The notes under the pieces are model-generated. The model searched no databases, was not told where the DNA came from, and saw only the letters and a list, made by a program, of their open reading frames with translations. Below, piece by piece: positions 57,682 to 64,000 of a stretch of DNA of 64,000 nucleotides. The DNA is from Sphingobacteriaceae bacterium (GTDB lineage: Bacteria; Bacteroidota; Bacteroidia; Sphingobacteriales; Sphingobacteriaceae). The stretch covers positions 1-64,000 of the forward strand of contig CANKAT010000004.1 in assembly GCA_947479815.1 (NCBI GenBank), in the 5' to 3' direction. Within the stretch, counting starts at the first letter, position 1; the number at the start of each line of letters is the position of its first letter. Both the position numbers and the translations under genes were made by a program.

Positions 57682-60315
57682 TTAAAGAAATAATTTTGCT
57701 TTATCTAAGGCGCTCGCCATTCCGGAACTATCTTTTCCACCTGCAGTAGCAAAGAATGGTTGTCCTCCGCCTCCACCCTGAATTTCTTTTGCAAGTTCAC
57801 GAACAATAGTTCCTGCATTAAGACCTTTTTCTTTGACAAGATTTTCTGAAACCATAACAGTCAAACTTGGCTTTCCATCAATTTGGCACGCTAAAACAAG
57901 GAAAAGATTATCTAAAAGATCTTTCACAGCATATGCCAGGCTTTTTACCGCATCTGTATTGGGCAAGTCAACCTGTTTAGCAAGAAAATTAACCCCGTTT
58001 ATGTTTAATACGTCTTTCACAAGCTCATGTTTTAAACCTGCTGAACGCTCAAGAACAGTTTTTTCGATTTCCTTCTTTAAACGATTATTCTCTTCCAAAA
58101 GGCTTTCAACCGATTTTAAAATATCATTTGGGTTTTTAAGTAAGTCCTTAAGCCCTTTAATCTGTTCATTCTGCCCATTAATAAATTTTTCTGCAGCCTC
58201 GGCAGTTATTGCTTCTATTCTTCTAACGCCAGCAGCAACTGCACTTTCTGAAATTATTTTAAAATATCCAATCTGCCCACTGGCTTTTACATGGGTTCCA
58301 CCACATAATTCCTTTGAAAAATGATCATCAAAAGTGATTATACGTACAAAATCTCCATATTTTTCACCAAAAAGTGCAGTAACACCAGAATTAATCGCAT
58401 CCTGATAGGGAACATTTCTTTCTTCCTTTAAATTAATATTTTCACGGATCTTACGATTAACAATCGCTTCTATCTCTGCAAGCTCCTGATCTGTAACTTT
58501 TGAAAAATGAGAAAAGTCAAAACGAAGATAGTCTCCATTTACGAGTGAGCCTTTCTGATTCACATGCGTACCCAAAACTTGTTTTAAAGCTGCATGCAGC
58601 AAATGAGTAGCCGAGTGATTATTTGCTGTTGCTTTCCTGTTTATTGGATCTACTATTGCTCTAAATGTACCTGAAGGATTATCCGGAATCTGATCCAAGT
58701 AATGAATAATCAGTCCGTTTTCTTTTTTTGTATCCCTTATCTGGTATTCAATCAAGCCGGTATGATCTTCAATCTTACCGGTATCACCTGCTTGCCCGCC
58801 ACTCTCGGCATAAAATGGGGTACGGTTCAAAACTACCTGAAACTGATCCTTTCCTTTTGCAGTTACCTTGCGATATCTAAGGATCTTACATTCACTTTCC
58901 AGGTAATCGTATCCAACAAATTCAATCTCATCTCCTTCAGTGGTGATTACCCAATCGCCAGCATCAATTGCTGTAGCCGCACGTGAACGCTGTTTTTGCT
59001 GCTGAAGTTCAGATTCAAATCCCTCCATATCAACATTCCAACCTTTTTCCCTTGCCATAAGCTCGGTCAAATCAATTGGAAACCCGAAAGTATCATATAA
59101 CTCAAAAGCAAAGTCGCCCTTGATTAGTTTGTCTGTTGTTTCAAACCGTTCAAAACGTTGAATTCCTGTAGCTAAGGTTCTTAAAAAAGACATTTCCTCT
59201 TCAAGAACAACCTTTTGAACAAAATCCTGTTGTTTTTTAAGTTCAGAAAACACGCCATCGAACTGATCTGCAAGTATTGGAACTAGTTTATTTAAAAATG
59301 GCTCCTTTAGATTAAGAAACGTATAGGCATACCTCACTGCTCTTCTGAGAATTCGTCGAACTACATAACCGGCCTTATTATTTGAAGGAAGTGTTCCATC
59401 GGCAATACAAAAACAAATGGCACGAATATGATCAGACATTACTCGCATGGCAACGGCAGAACCCCAGCCCTCTTCACCAGGAATTGAATTTCCATGGTAT
59501 GGAGTGCTCGATTGTTCTGAAATATATTGAATCAATGGTTGAAAAACATCCGTATCATAATTTGATGTTTTATTTTGAATTACCCGAACTAAACGCTCCA
59601 ATCCCATACCTGTATCAACATGCTGATTTGGAAGCTTTTCAAGTGAACCATTTTTGAGTCTGTTATATTGCATAAATACATTATTCCAGACCTCAATCAC
59701 TTGTGGATCATCCTGATTAACTAGTGTACTTCCATTTACTTTTTTGCGTTCAGCTTCTGACCGCATATCTACATGGATTTCAGAACATGGTCCGCAGGGG
59801 CCAATTTCACCCATTTCCCAGAAATTGTCTTTTTTATTGCCAAGAAGAATTCGATCCTCAGAAATATAGTTCTTCCAAATTTCAAAGGCTTCCTGATCTT
59901 TTGGGAGGCCCTCCTTTTCATCACCTTGAAATACACTTACATATAACTGGTCTTTGGGAATTTTATAAACTTCAGTCAGAAGTTCCCAGCTCCAAGCAAT
60001 GGCTTCTTTTTTAAAATAATCGCCGAAACTCCAATTACCAAGCATCTCAAACATGGTATGATGATACGTATCAATTCCAACTTCTTCAAGATCATTATGC
60101 TTGCCAGATACACGTAAACAACGCTGTGTATCTGCAACCCTCGAATACTTAATTGCAGCTTCACCCAGAAAAAGATCTTTAAACTGATTCATACCTGCAT
60201 TGGTAAACATCAATGTTGGATCGTCTTTCACCACAATAGGTGCCGATGAAACTACCTGATGTCCTTTATTGGCAAAAAAATCTAAAAAACTCTGTCTTAT
60301 TTCTTTGGTAGTCAT
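57682..60315 (-). CDS. alaS: Alanyl-tRNA synthetase
   Basis: The 877-residue class II synthetase has the N-terminal catalytic core (FFANKGHQVVSSAPIVVKDD, DTYHHTMFEMLGNWSFGDYF), the editing domain (about 560-700) with metal-binding HSATHLLHAALKQVLG and ELCGGTHV, and a C-terminal C-Ala domain ending with the glycine-rich EIQGGGGGQPFFATAGGKD. All parts are present. A perfect TAnnTTTG element precedes the gene. Confidence 0.96.
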   Translation of the reverse strand: MTTKEIRQSFLDFFANKGHQVVSSAPIVVKDDPTLMFTNAGMNQFKDLFLGEAAIKYSRVADTQRCLRVSGKHNDLEEVGIDTYHHTMFEMLGNWSFGDYFKKEAIAWSWELLTEVYKIPKDQLYVSVFQGDEKEGLPKDQEAFEIWKNYISEDRILLGNKKDNFWEMGEIGPCGPCSEIHVDMRSEAERKKVNGSTLVNQDDPQVIEVWNNVFMQYNRLKNGSLEKLPNQHVDTGMGLERLVRVIQNKTSNYDTDVFQPLIQYISEQSSTPYHGNSIPGEEGWGSAVAMRVMSDHIRAICFCIADGTLPSNNKAGYVVRRILRRAVRYAYTFLNLKEPFLNKLVPILADQFDGVFSELKKQQDFVQKVVLEEEMSFLRTLATGIQRFERFETTDKLIKGDFAFELYDTFGFPIDLTELMAREKGWNVDMEGFESELQQQKQRSRAATAIDAGDWVITTEGDEIEFVGYDYLESECKILRYRKVTAKGKDQFQVVLNRTPFYAESGGQAGDTGKIEDHTGLIEYQIRDTKKENGLIIHYLDQIPDNPSGTFRAIVDPINRKATANNHSATHLLHAALKQVLGTHVNQKGSLVNGDYLRFDFSHFSKVTDQELAEIEAIVNRKIRENINLKEERNVPYQDAINSGVTALFGEKYGDFVRIITFDDHFSKELCGGTHVKASGQIGYFKIISESAVAAGVRRIEAITAEAAEKFINGQNEQIKGLKDLLKNPNDILKSVESLLEENNRLKKEIEKTVLERSAGLKHELVKDVLNINGVNFLAKQVDLPNTDAVKSLAYAVKDLLDNLFLVLACQIDGKPSLTVMVSENLVKEKGLNAGTIVRELAKEIQGGGGGQPFFATAGGKDSSGMASALDKAKLFL

Positions 60316-60333
60316 CCTTGATTAGCTATTCTG

Positions 60334-60341
60334 CAAATATA
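60334..60341 (-). promoter_or_regulatory. Bacteroidota-type -7 element for alaS
   Basis: The minus strand reads TATATTTG, exact to TAnnTTTG, about 19 bases upstream of the ATG at 60315. No clear -33 box is seen. Confidence 0.5.
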
Positions 60342-60530
60342 AATATTGATGCGGATTTGTGTGTGGAGAATATAAGAATATTTGGATACAAAATTCATAA
60401 TCATTAAACATGGCTAATTTTAGCAAAATGGTTAATTTTTTCATGTTTCAAGGCAGAAAAAAGGTTTTGGCAGTATACTTCTGTTGTTAAATGGTCAAAT
60501 AGTATTATTTTTACAAAGAAAAACAAGGCT

Positions 60531-60866
60531 ATGCCATACAAAGATCGAGAAATCACAAAGTTGTATTACACTATGGGTGAAGTAACCCAAATGTTTGATG
60601 TGAACGCGTCTCAGATCCGTTATTATGAGCGGGAATTTGAAATTCTTCAACCCAAGAAAAATAAAAAGGGCAACCGCCTGTTCAGTCCAGACGACGTTGA
60701 GAATTTAAAGATCATCTTTAGTCTTGTAAAGGATAAAGGATATACCCTTCAAGGTGCAAAAGATCATCTTCGCAGTAATAAAGACGAAGTAAAAGAGAAT
60801 CAAAAAGTAATTGACTCATTAGAACGACTAAAACATTTTCTCCTCGAAGTAAAGGAAAAGCTTTAA
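60531..60866 (+). CDS. MerR family transcriptional regulator (short)
   Basis: The 111-residue protein has the MerR winged helix (about 11-80, with YTMGEVTQMFDVNASQIRYYEREFEILQP split in the text by residue) and a short coiled-coil, with no ligand-binding domain and no Cys. It probably dimerises on a spaced promoter. The ligand, if any, is unknown. It is divergent from alaS and convergent with comEC. Confidence 0.9.
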   Translation: MPYKDREITKLYYTMGEVTQMFDVNASQIRYYEREFEILQPKKNKKGNRLFSPDDVENLKIIFSLVKDKGYTLQGAKDHLRSNKDEVKENQKVIDSLERLKHFLLEVKEKL

Positions 60867-60914
60867 TTATACGACTAAGCCCCTGCTGTACAATTAGTTT
60901 TAGTTAAAACAGAA

Positions 60915-63014
60915 TTATTCTAGCTTGACAATATATGCCGGAAATTTCTTTAGTGAAATACAACTAATTTTTAACCTCTTGGCTTCCCTTAGCCAGGCCT
61001 CTATTTGATACTCCGGATTAGATGAATCTATAATAACAGATTTAAAATCTACCATTTCACTAATAAAGCGCAATCTCTGTGTCGAGCCTTTACTTAAAAG
61101 CAGCAAATCAACAGTTATTTTCTTGTTGACATTAAACTTATTAAGGTCATTGTTCCACCTCAGTATCCTAAAATTGCCGAATTGCATAAAATCAGAATCT
61201 GACCAGTAGGTAGTTCCTGAAAATTGTTGCTCAGGATCATTAATAAAATTTTCTTCAATACCGCACATTAAAATTGAAGGCTTTATTGAATACGTATAAA
61301 GTTTATCAGACGGCTTTAAATCAGTAATAACAATACTTTTCCCATTAAATAAATAAGCTATTGCTGTATTCTTACGAAGACTATAAAAGATCAATTCATG
61401 CTTATTAAAATTCTCAATTGATTTCATAGACAAACTGAAAGCAAGTATAAGACCACTAGAGATTGATAGCCAGATGATGACCTTATTTCTAAATAATTGC
61501 CAGAATACGAATAAAATAACCAATGAACTCATCAGCATGTACTCAAAAGTGCTGACCCAAATGCCTTCCATAGCTGAAAATGGCAGTTGTTCAATTTTGT
61601 ATAAAATTTCATTTGTAAAATTGATCAGCCAGTTTAGAAATTTGCCAAGAGGCTGTATAATTAAGGGGTATGGGATAATTAAGAAAGCAATTCCTGCATA
61701 CATGATTAAGGCAACTGGCAACACAATGAGCAAATTGCTTAACAGAAAATAAACAGGGAATTGATGAAAATAATACACACTAAGTGGAAAGGTGGCTAAT
61801 TGTGCTGCAATTGATAAAGCGCAATAGCTCCAAATATGTTCCAATAATTTATTTTTAATATAAAGTACATTAAAAATTATTGGATGGAAATATACCAACC
61901 CAATTACAGCCAGATAGGACAGCTGAAAACCGACGTCAAACAAGTAATATGGATCATACAAAAGCAATAAAAAAGCAGAGATAGCAATTAAATTGTAGGT
62001 GTTCTGATTTTTATTCATCGCCTTTCCCAACACCACAAAACTTAACATGAGTGCAGATCTGCAGACAGATGGTGAAAATCCGGTAAGTAGGGAGTAAAAC
62101 CAGATTACTGCAATAATGATAATGGCTCTTAGCAAAATTAATTTTTTGCTTCTGCTCATCGGTTTAAGCAAAAAAGATAAAACAAGAAATACAATTCCAA
62201 CATGCATTCCTGATACAGAAAGTACATGCATTGTACCGGTTTTTGAATACGCCTCAATAAGATCTTTATTAAGATCAGCGCGGTAGCCTAGAATCAGGGT
62301 TGCTGCCATTGAAGAGGCCTCCTGATCAGGTATATACCCGTTGAATTTTTTGACCAGATCTTTCCTTAATTTGAGTGCAAATGAGATGAATGGATTGCCA
62401 GTATTTTGGGAAACACGTTTAAGATCATCTGCTTGAAGAAAAATCTGAAAATAGATTTGCTTGTCCTTTAAATAGGATTTGAAATCAAATTCTCCAGGAT
62501 TATACGATGGTTCTATTTCTTGATAATTTGCTGGTATTAGAAATATATCTCCATAATTAACATCAATTGCATTCAAAGGATCAAGCTTCATGGCAATTAA
62601 TAGCTTTCCATTAGTATTCTGGATACGTTTTTTAGAAAATACGGCGATAACTTCAGCCTCAAAGCGAACAATTCCTGTCGATAATTTTGGTTCATTAATT
62701 ATTTTAACAAAAAGAGTTTCAGATTTAATTGCACTAAAATGGCTAGGATCAAACCTGCCAGAGAAATGAACGGTAAGTTCATAGGCTAATAGTATAAGGT
62801 AAAAATGAATAAGTAAACCAAAAAGCCATCCCCATCTAAACAATTTATATTTTTTGTAAGCCAATAATCCTATCAAAAAGGATCCAAAAAGCAAATTTAT
62901 CAGACCAAATCCCCATGAATAAATCAAAGGATCAGCAAAAGTATATGCAACTAAAATTCCGATGATCAGTGGAAATAATAATCGAACAAACGGCACCTCT
63001 CCTTTAAAGAACAT
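60915..63014 (-). CDS. comEC: ComEC/Rec2 family DNA uptake channel protein
   Basis: The 699-residue inner-membrane protein has an N-terminal DUF4131-type membrane and beta region and the ComEC/Rec2 competence core with YSKTGTMHVLSVSGMHVGIV and LTGFSPSVCRSALML, followed by many transmembrane helices. The C-terminal part lacks the metallo-beta-lactamase motif HxHxDH found in the longer ComEC of Bacillus, as is common in Bacteroidota. It carries transforming DNA across the inner membrane. Only 2 bases separate it from the upstream outer-membrane gene, so they form an operon. Confidence 0.92.
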   Translation of the reverse strand: MFFKGEVPFVRLLFPLIIGILVAYTFADPLIYSWGFGLINLLFGSFLIGLLAYKKYKLFRWGWLFGLLIHFYLILLAYELTVHFSGRFDPSHFSAIKSETLFVKIINEPKLSTGIVRFEAEVIAVFSKKRIQNTNGKLLIAMKLDPLNAIDVNYGDIFLIPANYQEIEPSYNPGEFDFKSYLKDKQIYFQIFLQADDLKRVSQNTGNPFISFALKLRKDLVKKFNGYIPDQEASSMAATLILGYRADLNKDLIEAYSKTGTMHVLSVSGMHVGIVFLVLSFLLKPMSRSKKLILLRAIIIIAVIWFYSLLTGFSPSVCRSALMLSFVVLGKAMNKNQNTYNLIAISAFLLLLYDPYYLFDVGFQLSYLAVIGLVYFHPIIFNVLYIKNKLLEHIWSYCALSIAAQLATFPLSVYYFHQFPVYFLLSNLLIVLPVALIMYAGIAFLIIPYPLIIQPLGKFLNWLINFTNEILYKIEQLPFSAMEGIWVSTFEYMLMSSLVILFVFWQLFRNKVIIWLSISSGLILAFSLSMKSIENFNKHELIFYSLRKNTAIAYLFNGKSIVITDLKPSDKLYTYSIKPSILMCGIEENFINDPEQQFSGTTYWSDSDFMQFGNFRILRWNNDLNKFNVNKKITVDLLLLSKGSTQRLRFISEMVDFKSVIIDSSNPEYQIEAWLREAKRLKISCISLKKFPAYIVKLE

Positions 63015-63016
63015 TC

Positions 63017-64000
63017 TTAAAATTGATAGCGTATTTGCATTCTTATATCCGACCTTTTATTTCCATTGATTTGATCGCCCCCACTACCCACTGTTATTTG
63101 ATCATAATAGCTTGTTAATGAATATCTTAGCCATAGATCAAAACCCCTAATTAAGGTATACCGAGCATTGACATAAAAACGGACACCCTTGCCTTGATAA
63201 GCAGGAACCGAATAAGCGTACAAAACATCATTTTCATAGGCATATATCCTTGAATTAAAACTTTCAGTATCAAAAATCCCAAACCGTACATTACCTGAAA
63301 GCCTTGAGCTCATTGGCTTGTAAATAATATCCTGATAATTCAAAAATCCAAGTTCAAATTTTGAGTTTCCCTTTTGATAACGTACCATTTCAACACGGTT
63401 TCTAAAGCTGAATCGATCATTAATGCCATAACTAATCTCAATACGATAATTTTGCTTATCCACAGTTTCCAAACCAGAATGGGTAATGATGCCCTCCGAG
63501 TTTTCTTCCCTAACCTGTTGCTTAAAGCGAGTATTTAAGTTCAGTTTCTTATTCATTTTGTAGTTTATCTGAGCAAATATTTCGTAGCCGGATGAAGGAG
63601 CATTAACCCTGAATTTCAACCATGGAAACCTGAAAAAGTCGGAATAGGTAAATAAATCCCATTTAGAATCAAACTTGAGTGACAAGGCAGAATAAAATCC
63701 ACTTTCATTAACTGGATTTGAAGCTTCAGAAACTGACTGATTAAAAAATGAATGATAATTCTTAGCATACCTGCGGTGCATAAGTACCAGCGAAACTCTG
63801 GGAGATAGGCTACTCATGATTCCATTAATAAATGCAGATCCCCCATTTTTGCTGTGTGCCATCTCCCCAAAAAAATAGGTATTCTTATAATTATAATCAT
63901 AATTTATCCCCAGATTAGTTAGCAAGTTTCCTCTAAAATCGTATTGTTCATAAAGTGATTTTCCAATACTAAAAGGAAGGCTGAATTGGGTTTGATAAGA
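63017..64000 (-). CDS. Outer-membrane barrel protein upstream of comEC (5' part beyond the window)
   Basis: The frame is open to the window edge (reading SYQTQFSLPFSIGKSLYEQY at the edge), so this is the C-terminal 327 residues of a longer gene. The visible part consists of alternating beta strands with aromatic ends and finishes IQMRIRYQF, as in outer-membrane barrels. In Bacteroidota the gene beside comEC is often a long protein with N-terminal helix-hairpin-helix motifs and a C-terminal barrel, thought to bind DNA. I cannot see the N-terminus, so this is only a suggestion. The start of the longest ATG/TTG frame (63925) is not the true start. Confidence 0.75.
   Translation of the reverse strand, partial: SYQTQFSLPFSIGKSLYEQYDFRGNLLTNLGINYDYNYKNTYFFGEMAHSKNGGSAFINGIMSSLSPRVSLVLMHRRYAKNYHSFFNQSVSEASNPVNESGFYSALSLKFDSKWDLFTYSDFFRFPWLKFRVNAPSSGYEIFAQINYKMNKKLNLNTRFKQQVREENSEGIITHSGLETVDKQNYRIEISYGINDRFSFRNRVEMVRYQKGNSKFELGFLNYQDIIYKPMSSRLSGNVRFGIFDTESFNSRIYAYENDVLYAYSVPAYQGKGVRFYVNARYTLIRGFDLWLRYSLTSYYDQITVGSGGDQINGNKRSDIRMQIRYQF

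Overview
This AT-rich window comes from a member of the Bacteroidota, most likely Sphingobacteriales (Pedobacter-like). The phylum call is firm. It rests on a PorP/SprF protein beside a type B (gliding-motility-type) secretion signal, a SusC/SusD pair, a DUF4249 lipoprotein beside an STN-domain TonB receptor, TAnnTTTG-type -7 promoter elements and few Shine-Dalgarno sequences. The order-level call is inference. I saw no rRNA, tRNA, phage, plasmid or transposase gene.

Layout. (1) 1-8.1 kb, minus strand: a sigma-54 response regulator, a hybrid histidine kinase with an HPt domain, then a tightly packed operon of a stand-alone receiver protein, a type B T9SS cargo protein, a PorP/SprF partner and a collagen-like protein cut by the window edge. 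It looks like a phosphorelay controlling a surface structure. (2) 8.7-15.7 kb: mnmE with a repeat-derived insertion in its G domain, a secreted M28 carboxypeptidase and a GH20 hexosaminidase. (3) 15.8-22.9 kb: a four-gene outer-membrane operon (unknown secreted protein, STN-TonB receptor, DUF4249 lipoprotein, MG2-like protein). (4) 23-29 kb: an AGMO-like ether lipid oxygenase with a YhhN-family lysoplasmalogenase candidate, an FKBP isomerase, two secreted alpha/beta hydrolases and a queuosine precursor transporter. (5) 29-42.7 kb: methionine-type aminotransferase and omega-amidase, PPK2, PBP1A, a peptidase/propeller/barrel protein, a lipoprotein MsrB, a GIY-YIG protein, an S24 repressor, a Spy-like protein, bioF and bioD. 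(6) 42.8-47.7 kb: susC, susD and a third lipoprotein, with no glycosidase. (7) 48-64 kb: housekeeping genes (argS, arginine decarboxylase, an rluA-type synthase, a PhoB-like regulator, a TlpA-like thioredoxin, gatB, alaS, a merR-type gene, comEC) and the end of an outer-membrane protein next to comEC.

The most unusual signal is not a gene. At least five places carry arrays with a strict 7-base period but degenerate units: inside mnmE (9064-9140), after the FKBP gene (25916-26033), between argS and susC (47973-48748, a composite array with five copies of a 39-base core), just after argS (48841-48896), and between the PhoB-like gene and the rluA gene (53781-53995). Two of them switch orientation and so could fold on themselves. 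Heptanucleotide repeats are known in filamentous cyanobacteria. I do not know what generates them here. Other structures without an obvious explanation are a pair of nested palindromic elements at 12869-13123 and a perfect 14-bp inverted repeat just upstream of msrB.
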